Below, piece after piece: positions 41,469 through 49,055 of a DNA stretch of 64,000 nucleotides. The position numbers were made by a program, and so were the translations under genes. Source of the DNA: Streptomyces geranii (GTDB lineage: Bacteria > Actinomycetota > Actinomycetes > Streptomycetales > Streptomycetaceae); the NCBI RefSeq assembly GCF_002954775.1, contig NZ_PJME01000007.1:282834-346833 (forward strand). Direction: 5' to 3'. Numbering within the stretch: the stretch's first letter is position 1; each line of letters opens with the position of its first letter. The notes under the pieces were generated by a model. The model was not told the origin of the DNA. It worked only from the letters and a program-made list of their open reading frames with translations, and made no database searches.

Positions 41469-42659
41469 GTGAGACGGATGACCGCACGACCCGCGAACGC
41501 CCACCAGGCCCGGCTGCTCCGGCTGTTGCGTGACGGCGGGCCCAACTCCCGGGCCCAGCTGGGCGATCAGATCGACCTGTCGCGGTCCAAGCTGGCCGTG
41601 GAGGTGGACCGGCTCCTGGAGACGGGCCTGGTCGTGGCCGACGGACTCGCCGCCTCGCGCGGTGGCCGCCGCTCCCACAACATCCGGCTCGCCCCCGCCC
41701 TGCGCTTCCTCGGCGTCGACATCGGCGCGACCTCGATCGACATCGCGGTCACCAACGCCGAACTGGAAGTGCTGGGACACCTCAACCAGCCCATGGACGT
41801 ACGCGAGGGCCCCGTCGCGGTCTTCGAGCAAGTCCTTTCCATGGCAGCCAAGTTGAGGGCCTCCGGGCTCGCGGAGGGCTTCGACGGCGCCGGTATCGGT
41901 GTCCCGGGTCCGGTCCGCTTCCCCGAGGGCGTACCGGTCGCCCCGCCGATCATGCCCGGCTGGGACGGCTTCCCCGTGCGGGAGGCGCTCAGCCAGGAAC
42001 TGGGCTGCCCGGTGATGGTCGACAACGACGTGAACCTGATGGCGATGGGGGAGCAGCACGCGGGCGTCGCCCGTTCCGTGGGCGACTTCCTCTGCGTCAA
42101 GATCGGCACCGGCATCGGCTGCGGCATCGTCGTCGGCGGTGAGGTCCACCGCGGGGTGACGGGCAGTGCCGGCGACATCGGGCACATCCAGGCGGTGCCC
42201 GACGGCCGCCCGTGCGCCTGCGGCAACCGGGGCTGCCTGGAAGCCCACTTCAGCGGCGCCGCGCTCGCCCGCGACGCCAAAGAGGCGGCCCTGCAAGGAC
42301 TTTCGGCGGAACTCGCGGCCCGGCTGGAGGCGAGCGGCACCCTGAGCGCCGTCGACGTCGCCGCCGCCGCTGCCGCCGGGGACGCCACCTCGCTCGACCT
42401 GATCCGCGAGGGCGGCAACCGCACCGGCCAGGTCATCGCCGGCCTGGTCAGCTTCTTCAACCCCGGCCTGGTGGTGATCGGCGGCGGGGTGACCGGCCTC
42501 GGCCACACCCTGCTCGCCGCGATCAGAACCCAGGTCTACCGCCAGTCGCTGCCCCTGGCGACCGGCAACCTCCCCATCGTGCTGGGGGAGTTGGGCCCCA
42601 CCGCCGGAGTCATCGGCGCGGCCCGCCTCATCAGCGACCACCTCTTCTCACCCGCGTAG
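41469..42659 (+). CDS. ROK-family transcriptional regulator
   Basis: The 396-residue protein has an N-terminal winged helix (about residues 10-70: HQARLLRLLRDGGPNSRAQLGDQIDLSRSKLAVEVDRLLETGLVV). A ROK sugar-kinase-like domain follows: ATP-site-like FLGVDIGATSIDIAVTN, VDNDVNLMAMGE, IGTGIGCGIVVGGEVHRG and the zinc/structural motif CACGNRGCLEAHF. ROK repressors bind sugars or sugar phosphates. It heads the sugar ABC-transporter operon 157 bp downstream and presumably represses it. The GTG start follows GGGGAGGGGC. Confidence 0.93.
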   Translation: MRRMTARPANAHQARLLRLLRDGGPNSRAQLGDQIDLSRSKLAVEVDRLLETGLVVADGLAASRGGRRSHNIRLAPALRFLGVDIGATSIDIAVTNAELEVLGHLNQPMDVREGPVAVFEQVLSMAAKLRASGLAEGFDGAGIGVPGPVRFPEGVPVAPPIMPGWDGFPVREALSQELGCPVMVDNDVNLMAMGEQHAGVARSVGDFLCVKIGTGIGCGIVVGGEVHRGVTGSAGDIGHIQAVPDGRPCACGNRGCLEAHFSGAALARDAKEAALQGLSAELAARLEASGTLSAVDVAAAAAAGDATSLDLIREGGNRTGQVIAGLVSFFNPGLVVIGGGVTGLGHTLLAAIRTQVYRQSLPLATGNLPIVLGELGPTAGVIGAARLISDHLFSPA

Positions 42660-42695
42660 ACCACCGCTTCGTACACGCGGCTCACCGGTACAGCG

Positions 42696-42777
42696 CCCTG
42701 CTCCGCCCTGCCCTGTCCTGCTCTGCCCTGCTCGAAAACGCCTGCCCAGCAAGCGATTTGTCCAGCACGCGATCTGC
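42696..42777. repeat. CCCTG pentanucleotide run and 16-bp tandem repeat between ROK and ABC genes
   Basis: Seven consecutive pentamers related to CCCTG occupy 42696-42730. They are followed by two tandem 16-bp units (42746-42761 and 42762-42777, three mismatches, each starting CCAGCA and containing GCGAT). The run lies in the 156-bp gap before the ABC ATPase gene, a natural place for control by the ROK regulator. Confidence 0.6.
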
Positions 42778-42815
42778 CCTGCAACCGGCCCGCACGCCCG
42801 CCAAGGGGAACCGTC

Positions 42816-44432
42816 ATGGCACCAGAACCACCTCTGCTCAGCATGTCCGGCATCACCAAGTCGTTCCCCGGCGTACGGGCCCTCGACGGCGTCGACCTCG
42901 ACGTCCAGGCCGGCGAAGTGCACTGTCTGCTCGGCCAGAACGGCGCCGGGAAGTCCACGCTCATCAAGGTCCTGGCGGGCGCCCACCAGCCCGACGACGG
43001 CACCATCAGCTGGCGCGGCGCGCCGGTCACCCTGCGCTCGCCCATCGCCGCGATGCGCCTCGGCATCGCCACCATCTACCAGGAACTCGACCTGGTGGAA
43101 CACCTGTCGGTCGCCGAGAACGTCCACCTCGGCCATGAACCCACGGCCGCCGGATTCGTCGTACGGGGAAAGGCCGCGAAGGCGTCAACGGCCGCCCTGC
43201 TCAAGCGACTCGGCCACCCGGAGGTCGATCCCGGGCGGCTGGTCGGGGAGTTGTCGGCGGCGCAGCAGCAGATCGTGTCGATGGCTCGGGCGCTCTCCCA
43301 CGAGGTACGGCTGATCGTCATGGACGAGCCGTCCGCCGCGCTCGACCCGGAGGAGGTCGACAACCTCTTCCGCATCGTCGGCGACCTGACCGCCGACGGG
43401 GTCGCCGTCGTCTACATCTCCCACCGCCTGGAGGAGATCCGCCGCATCGGCGACCGTGTCACCGTCCTCAAGGACGGCCGGGCGGTGGCGGGCGGACTCC
43501 CCGCGAAGTCCACACCGACCCGCGAGGTCGTCGCCCTGATGACGGGCCGCAACGTCGAGTACGTCTTCCCGGAGCGCCCGGCGACACCGGCGGCACCTGC
43601 GGACGCGGCCGGAGCACCGGTCCTCGAAGTCCAAGGACTGGCCAGGGAGGGCGAGTTCGCGCCCGTCGACCTGACCGTGCGCCCCGGTGAGATCGTCGGC
43701 CTCGCGGGTCTGGTCGGCTCCGGGCGCTCGGAGATCCTGGAGACGATCTACGGCGCCCGCAAGCCCACCACCGGTCAAGTGCTCGTAGACGGACGGGTGT
43801 TGAGGCCCGGCAGCGTACGGGCGGCGGTCCGTGCCGGACTCGGGCTCGCCCCCGAGGAGCGCAAGGCGCAGGCCCTGCTGATGCTGGAGTCCGTCACCCG
43901 CAATGTGTCGGTCTCCTCCATGTCCCGCTTCGCACGCGGGGGTTGGATCGACCGGGGCGCCGAACTGGCCGCCGCCCGCGCCGCCACCCGCGAACTGTCC
44001 CTGCGCCCCGACAACCCCTCGGTACCCGTCCGCACCCTCTCCGGCGGCAACCAGCAGAAGGCGGTCCTCGCCCGCTGGCTGCTGCGCGGCTGCCGGGTCC
44101 TGCTCCTCGACGAACCGACCCGGGGCGTCGACGTCGGCGCCCGAGCCGAGCTGTACGCGGTCATCCGCCGCCTCGCCGACGAGGGCCTCGCCGTCCTGCT
44201 GGTCTCCAGCGAGGTACCCGAGGTGCTCGGCCTCGCGGACCGGGTCCTCGTACTGCGCGAGGGCCAGGTCGTACACACGGCACCGGCCCGCGAACTCGAC
44301 GAACACCGCGTACTCGACCTGGTGATGGAAGGAGCCCCTGTGGCCAGTGGCAGATCGGTGGCCGGCAGCTCCGCGGCCGGTAGCTCCGCAGACAGGAGCC
44401 CCGCGGACGGTGGAAGGGGCCCGGCATCATGA
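42816..44432 (+). CDS. Sugar ABC transporter ATP-binding protein (RbsA/MglA type)
   Basis: The 538-residue protein has two fused nucleotide-binding domains. The first has Walker A GQNGAGKST (residues 40-48), signature LSAAQQQIVSMARAL and Walker B LIVMDEPSAALDPEE. The second has a degenerate Walker A (GLVGSGRSEI), signature LSGGNQQKAVLARWLL and Walker B LLLDEPTRGVDVGA. This arrangement is specific to the ribose/galactose/inositol importer family (CUT2). A Ser/Ala-rich tail ends the protein. The stop overlaps the permease start (ATGA), so the two are translationally coupled. Confidence 0.96.
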   Translation: MAPEPPLLSMSGITKSFPGVRALDGVDLDVQAGEVHCLLGQNGAGKSTLIKVLAGAHQPDDGTISWRGAPVTLRSPIAAMRLGIATIYQELDLVEHLSVAENVHLGHEPTAAGFVVRGKAAKASTAALLKRLGHPEVDPGRLVGELSAAQQQIVSMARALSHEVRLIVMDEPSAALDPEEVDNLFRIVGDLTADGVAVVYISHRLEEIRRIGDRVTVLKDGRAVAGGLPAKSTPTREVVALMTGRNVEYVFPERPATPAAPADAAGAPVLEVQGLAREGEFAPVDLTVRPGEIVGLAGLVGSGRSEILETIYGARKPTTGQVLVDGRVLRPGSVRAAVRAGLGLAPEERKAQALLMLESVTRNVSVSSMSRFARGGWIDRGAELAAARAATRELSLRPDNPSVPVRTLSGGNQQKAVLARWLLRGCRVLLLDEPTRGVDVGARAELYAVIRRLADEGLAVLLVSSEVPEVLGLADRVLVLREGQVVHTAPARELDEHRVLDLVMEGAPVASGRSVAGSSAAGSSADRSPADGGRGPAS

Positions 44433-45448
44433 CCCAGCCCGTCTCCCCACCCCGCAGCAGCACCGACAAGATCCCGTCGACCGCTCAACCCCCGGCCTGG
44501 CGAGGCGTGTTGGCCCGTGCCGACGTCCGTACCCTCTCCCTCCTCGGTGTCCTCGCCGCACTGATCGTCGTCGGCGGCATCACCAAGCCCGACGAGTTCC
44601 TCGACACCCGCAACCTCCAACTCGTCCTCACCCAGGGCTCGGTGATCGGGGTCGTCACCGTCGGGATGACCTTCGTCATCATGTCCGGCGGCATCGACCT
44701 GTCGGTCGGCGCGATCGTCGCCCTCGCCTCCGTGTGGGCGACCACCGTCGCCACCCAGGAGTACGGCTTCGCGGGCATCCTCTTCACCGCCGTACTCGTC
44801 GGGGTGGGCTGCGGACTCGTCAACGGGCTGCTCATCGCGTACGGCGGGATGGTCCCGTTCATCGCCACCCTCGCCATGCTGGCCTCGGCGCGCGGACTCG
44901 CCCTGCAGATCACGGACGGCGCGACCCAGGTCGTCACCATCGACAGCGTCCTCGACCTCGGCGAACGCGACGCGTACATCCTCGGCATCCCCCCGCTCGT
45001 GCTCGTCTTCGCGGTTGTGACGATCATCGGCTGGCTGATCCTGAACCGCACCACCTTCGGCCGCCGCACGGTCGCCGTCGGCGGCAACGCGGAGGCGGCC
45101 CGGCTGGCCGGCATCGACGTACGCCGCCAGCGCCTCTACCTCTACCTGCTGTCCGGGCTGTGCTGCGGGATCGCCGCCTTCCTGCTGATCATCCTGTCCG
45201 GCTCCGGCCAGAACACCAACGGCAACCTCTACGAGCTGGACGCCATCGCCGCCGCGATCATCGGCGGCACCCTGCTCAGCGGGGGTCGCGGCACCATCGT
45301 CGGCTCCGTCCTGGGCGTCCTGATCTTCACCACGATCACCAACATCTTCGCCCTGAACAACCTGCAGAGCGACGTGCAGCAGATCGCCAAGGGCGCGATC
45401 ATCGTCGCCGCCGTGCTCGTCCAGCGCCGTACCGCAAGCACGACCTGA
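44429..45448 (+). CDS. Sugar ABC transporter permease (RbsC type)
   Basis: The 339-residue membrane protein has about ten hydrophobic segments and the CUT2 permease signatures TVGMTFVIMSGGIDLSVGAIVAL, FIATLAMLASARGLAL and the EAA-like loop TFGRRTVAVGGNAEAARLAGIDVRRQRLYLYLLSG, then IIGGTLLSGGRGTIVGSVLG. One permease presumably forms a homodimer, as usual for this family. It overlaps the ATPase gene by 4 bp and is followed after 17 bp by the binding-protein gene. It imports a monosaccharide or cyclitol. Confidence 0.95.
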   Translation: MTQPVSPPRSSTDKIPSTAQPPAWRGVLARADVRTLSLLGVLAALIVVGGITKPDEFLDTRNLQLVLTQGSVIGVVTVGMTFVIMSGGIDLSVGAIVALASVWATTVATQEYGFAGILFTAVLVGVGCGLVNGLLIAYGGMVPFIATLAMLASARGLALQITDGATQVVTIDSVLDLGERDAYILGIPPLVLVFAVVTIIGWLILNRTTFGRRTVAVGGNAEAARLAGIDVRRQRLYLYLLSGLCCGIAAFLLIILSGSGQNTNGNLYELDAIAAAIIGGTLLSGGRGTIVGSVLGVLIFTTITNIFALNNLQSDVQQIAKGAIIVAAVLVQRRTASTT

Positions 45449-45465
45449 GGGAAGGGTTCACCGCC

Positions 45466-46512
45466 ATGCCAGAGTCGACGCCTTTCACGAGCCGCAGAGG
45501 GCTGTTCTTCGGGACCGCCGCCGTTGGGGCGGGAGTCATGCTCTCCGGTTGCACCAGCAACAAGTCCGACGACGAGCCCGCGTCGAACGACCAGCCGGCC
45601 GCCGCCGACACCCCCGGCAAGGCCGTCACCATCGGCTTCGCCGGACCGCAGGCCGACCACGGCTGGCTCAACGCGATCAACGACAACGCCAAGAGCCGGG
45701 CCAAGAAGTACTCCGACGTGACCCTGGAGATCACCGAGGGCTCGAACGACACGGCCGCGCAGATCGGCCAGATCGAGACCCTGATCAACAAGAAGGTCGA
45801 CGTGCTGGTGATCCTGCCCGCCGACGGCAAGGCGCTCACGCAGGTCGGGCTGAAGGCGATGCGCGCGGGCATCCCCGTCGTCAACCTGGACCGGATCTTC
45901 AACACCCCGCAGGCGTACCGCTGTTGGATCGGCGGCGACAACTACGGCATGGGCCTCAACGCCGGGCACTACATCGGCGAGCAGCTCAAGGACGTGGACG
46001 ACGCCAAGGTCATCGAACTCGCGGGCCTGGACAACCTGGAGTTGACCAAGCAGCGCACCCAGGGTTTCGACGACGCCCTGAAGAACTACCCCAACATCAA
46101 GAAGGTCGCCCGTCAGGCCGCCGAGTTCACGGTCGAGTCGGGCCAGGCCAAGATGGCCCAACTCCTGCAGGCACAGTCTGACTTCGACGCCCTGTGGAAC
46201 CACGACGACGACCAGGGCGTGGGCGCCCTGCGCGCCATCGAACAGGCCGGCCGCGACGACTTCCTGATGGTCGGCGGCGCGGGTGCCCTCTCCGCCTTCC
46301 AGGCCATCAAGCAGGACAACGGCGTCCTCAAGGCGACGGTCCTCTACCCGCCCACGATGGCCGCGTCCGCGATCGACCTGGCCCGAGCCCTCGGCCAGGC
46401 GAAGGGGGTGAGCGGCCTCGCCGAGTTCGAGATCCCGTCCTCCCTGACGCTCTACTCGGCGGTGGTCGACAAGACGAACATCGACCAGTACATGCCGACG
46501 GGCTTCAAGTAG
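45466..46512 (+). CDS. Sugar ABC transporter substrate-binding lipoprotein (RbsB type)
   Basis: The 348-residue protein has a twin-arginine-like lipoprotein signal (SRRGLFFGTAAVGAGVMLSGC, lipid-attachment cysteine near residue 29) and a Peripla_BP_4 binding domain. That domain runs from VTIGFAGPQADHGWLNAINDNAK through DVLVILPADGKALTQVGLKAMRAGIPVVNLDRIF to the ELAGLDNLELTKQRTQGFDDALKNYP hinge. It is the extracellular receptor of the importer. The ribose/inositol/rhamnose type is favoured by family, but the ligand is unknown. The ATG follows GGGAAGGG; the large frame running in from upstream is only a shadow of the permease. Confidence 0.95.
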   Translation: MPESTPFTSRRGLFFGTAAVGAGVMLSGCTSNKSDDEPASNDQPAAADTPGKAVTIGFAGPQADHGWLNAINDNAKSRAKKYSDVTLEITEGSNDTAAQIGQIETLINKKVDVLVILPADGKALTQVGLKAMRAGIPVVNLDRIFNTPQAYRCWIGGDNYGMGLNAGHYIGEQLKDVDDAKVIELAGLDNLELTKQRTQGFDDALKNYPNIKKVARQAAEFTVESGQAKMAQLLQAQSDFDALWNHDDDQGVGALRAIEQAGRDDFLMVGGAGALSAFQAIKQDNGVLKATVLYPPTMAASAIDLARALGQAKGVSGLAEFEIPSSLTLYSAVVDKTNIDQYMPTGFK

Positions 46513-46524
46513 AGGGAGCGGGGC

Positions 46525-46628
46525 CAGGGGCTGGGGGCGGTTTCTCAGGCGTGCGGTTCTGCCGCGCCCCAAAGGGGCGCGGGGCTGCATCGATATGCGG
46601 CTCCGCCGCGTGAGCGCGACCAGCCCCA
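46525..46628. repeat. Streptomyces intergenic GC-hairpin repeat, copy C (nested)
   Basis: The perfect CCGCGCCCC/GGGGCGCGG stem (46562-46582, AAA loop) and a GCGGctCCGC stem are enclosed by outer arms GGGGCTGG (46527-46534) and CCAGCCCC (46620-46627). It is the most complete of the three copies and lies inside the sugar operon, between the binding-protein gene and the oxidoreductase gene. Confidence 0.7.
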
Positions 46629-46684
46629 ACGCACCCGCAGCCGACCCACTGGACGACCCCCCACCACCCGAGGAGGACATCCGC

Positions 46685-47935
46685 ATGGCACAGCCGCAGG
46701 CAGACGCCGCCGACGCCGACAGGCCGGCACTGGGCGTCGGCATGATCGGATACGCGTTCATGGGCGCAGCCCACTCCCAGGGCTGGCGCACAGTGGGCCG
46801 CGTATTCGACCTCCCCCGGCGCCCGCTGCTCGCGGCGATCTGCGGCCGTGACGCCGACGCCGTCAGAGCCGCGGCGGACCGCCACGGCTGGGCGGCGGCC
46901 GAGACCGACTGGCGCGTCCTGATCGAACGGGACGACGTCGACGTCGTGGACATCTGCACCCCCGGCGACAGCCACGCCGAGATCGCCCTCGCCGCCCTCG
47001 CCGCTGGCAAGCACGTCCTGTGCGAGAAGCCCCTCGCGAACACGGTCGAGGAGGCCGTGGCGATGACGGCGGCGGCCGAAGAGGCCGAACGGCGCGGCCA
47101 GTTGGCGATGGTCGGCTTCAACTACCGCCGCCTGCCCGCCACCGCGCTCGCCCGCTCCATGGTCGCCGAGGGCAGGCTCGGCACCCTGCGGCACGTACGG
47201 GTGACGTACCTTCAGGACTGGCTGGTGGACCCGCAGTTCCCGCTCACCTGGCGGCTGCGCAAGGAGTCGGCAGGTTCGGGCGCGCTCGGCGACCTCGGCG
47301 CCCACATCGTCGACCTCGCCCAGTACCTCGCGGGCGAGGAACTCGCCGGAGTCTCCGCCCTCACCGAAACCTTCGTACGGGAACGCCCGTTGCCCGGCGG
47401 CCCGACGAGCGGCCTGACCGCCGCCGCGACCTCCGGCGCCGGACAGGTCACCGTCGACGACGCCGCCCTGTTCACCGGCCGCTTCCCCTCCGGCGCCCTC
47501 GCCTCCTTCGAGGCCACCCGGTACGCGACCGGCCGCAAGAACGCCCTGCGCATCGAACTCAACGGCGAGCACGGCTCGTTGGCCTTCGACCTGGAACGCC
47601 TCAACGAACTCGCCTACCACGACGGCACCGAACCCGGCACCCACGCCGGCTTCCGCCGCATCCTCGTCACCGAACCCGACCACCCCTACCTGGACGCCTG
47701 GTGGCCGCCGGGCCACGGCCTCGGCTACGAGCACAGCTTCGTCCACCAGGCCCGCGACCTCGTCCACGCCATCGCCACGGGCAGCCGCCCCCGGCCGTCC
47801 TTCGCGGACGGCCTCCAGGTGCAGCGCGTCCTCGCGGCGGTCGAGGAGAGCGCGGAGAAGAACTCCGTCTACACGCCCATCAAGGTCTCACCCACCACGG
47901 CCGCGCCCACCACGGTCTCGCCCGTATCGGTCTGA
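46685..47935 (+). CDS. Gfo/Idh/MocA family oxidoreductase
   Basis: The 416-residue protein starts at the ATG after GAGGAGGAC. It has a Rossmann NAD(P) motif ALGVGMIGYAFMGAAHS (about residues 15-31), DICTPGDSHAEIALAALAAGKHVLCEKPLAN with the family EKP motif (114-116, catalytic-lysine site) and a C-terminal beta-sheet substrate domain with DLGAHIVDLAQYLAG (His as proton relay). It oxidises a hydroxyl of a sugar or cyclitol, as in inositol dehydrogenases or glucose-3-dehydrogenase relatives. It sits in the transporter operon and 15 bp before the isomerase gene, so the imported sugar is probably its substrate. Confidence 0.93.
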   Translation: MAQPQADAADADRPALGVGMIGYAFMGAAHSQGWRTVGRVFDLPRRPLLAAICGRDADAVRAAADRHGWAAAETDWRVLIERDDVDVVDICTPGDSHAEIALAALAAGKHVLCEKPLANTVEEAVAMTAAAEEAERRGQLAMVGFNYRRLPATALARSMVAEGRLGTLRHVRVTYLQDWLVDPQFPLTWRLRKESAGSGALGDLGAHIVDLAQYLAGEELAGVSALTETFVRERPLPGGPTSGLTAAATSGAGQVTVDDAALFTGRFPSGALASFEATRYATGRKNALRIELNGEHGSLAFDLERLNELAYHDGTEPGTHAGFRRILVTEPDHPYLDAWWPPGHGLGYEHSFVHQARDLVHAIATGSRPRPSFADGLQVQRVLAAVEESAEKNSVYTPIKVSPTTAAPTTVSPVSV

Positions 47936-47950
47936 GGAGGTCCGACGAGA

Positions 47951-48955
47951 ATGCCGCGCGATTTCACTCTCTTCACCGGCCAGTGGGCGGACCTGCCCCT
48001 CGAAGAGGTCTGCCGCCTCGCCCGTGACTTCGGCTACGACGGACTCGAACTCGCCTGCTGGGGCGACCACTTCGAGGTCGACAAGGCCCTCGCGGACCCC
48101 TCCTACCTGGACGGCCGCCACCAACTCCTCGACAAGTACGGCCTCAAGTGCTGGGCGATCTCCAACCACCTTGTAGGCCAGGCCGTCTGCGACGCCATCA
48201 TCGACGAACGCCACCAGGCGATCCTGCCCGCCCGCATCTGGGGCGACGGCGACGCGGAGGGCGTACGGCAGCGGGCGGCGGCCGAGATCGCCGACACCGC
48301 CCGGGCCGCAGCCGCCTTCGGCGTCGACACCGTCATCGGCTTCACCGGCTCCGCGATCTGGCACCTGGTCGCGATGTTCCCGCCCGCCCCCGAGTCGATG
48401 ATCGACCGCGGCTACCAGGACTTCGCCGACCGCTGGAACCCGATCCTCGACGTCTTCGACGCCCAGGGCGTGCGGTTCGCGCACGAGGTCCACCCGAGCG
48501 AGATCGCCTACGACTACTGGACAACCCAGCGCGCACTGGAGGCAGTTGACCACCGGCCCGCCTTCGGCCTGAACTTCGACCCCTCGCACTTCGTGTGGCA
48601 GGACCTCGACCCGGTCGGCTTCCTCTGGGACTTCCGCGACCGGATCTACCACGTCGACTGCAAGGAGGCCCGCAAGCGGCTCGACGGCCGCAACGGCCGC
48701 CTCGGCTCGCACCTGCCCTGGGGCGACCCCCGCCGAGGCTGGGACTTCGTGTCGGCCGGCCACGGCGACGTCCCCTGGGAGGACGTGTTCAGGATGCTGC
48801 GTTCCATCGACTACCGGGGACCCATCTCCGTGGAGTGGGAGGACGCGGGCATGGACCGGCTCCAGGGCGCCCCCGAGGCACTGACCCACCTCAAGGCGTA
48901 CGACTTCGAGCCGCCGTCGGCCTCCTTCGACGCGGCGTTCGGCAGCAACGACTAG
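47951..48955 (+). CDS. Sugar phosphate isomerase/epimerase (TIM barrel, IolE/IolI-like)
   Basis: The 334-residue protein is an AP-endonuclease-2-type TIM barrel: [37 protein letters not shown], then [56 protein letters not shown] and [13 protein letters not shown]. These supply the usual metal-binding Glu/Asp/His/Glu set. Homologues beside Gfo/Idh/MocA enzymes isomerise or dehydrate keto-sugars or keto-inositols. An AGGAGGT ribosome site lies before the ATG. The tight 15-bp spacing with the upstream dehydrogenase implies sequential steps. Confidence 0.92.
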   Translation: MPRDFTLFTGQWADLPLEEVCRLARDFGYDGLELACWGDHFEVDKALADPSYLDGRHQLLDKYGLKCWAISNHLVGQAVCDAIIDERHQAILPARIWGDGDAEGVRQRAAAEIADTARAAAAFGVDTVIGFTGSAIWHLVAMFPPAPESMIDRGYQDFADRWNPILDVFDAQGVRFAHEVHPSEIAYDYWTTQRALEAVDHRPAFGLNFDPSHFVWQDLDPVGFLWDFRDRIYHVDCKEARKRLDGRNGRLGSHLPWGDPRRGWDFVSAGHGDVPWEDVFRMLRSIDYRGPISVEWEDAGMDRLQGAPEALTHLKAYDFEPPSASFDAAFGSND

Positions 48956-48978
48956 GGCGTACCGCCCTGTTGTGTCTT

Positions 48979-49000
48979 CCGGGGTGACGGCGCACCCCGG
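48979..49000 (+). terminator. Hairpin between isomerase and sugar-dehydrogenase genes
   Basis: CCGGGGTG and CACCCCGG form an 8-bp stem with a 6-nt loop, 23 bp after the isomerase stop. It could terminate or attenuate, giving lower expression of the secreted enzymes downstream. Confidence 0.5.
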
Positions 49001-49055
49001 CGTACCGCACACACCCGTGCATTCCGTACGACCAGTTCCTCTCTGGAGGCATTTC

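Noticed and set aside
44347..46512. 721-residue frame running into the binding protein
   Set aside because: The first part is the permease read out of frame; the lipoprotein signal and ribosome site place the true start at 45466.
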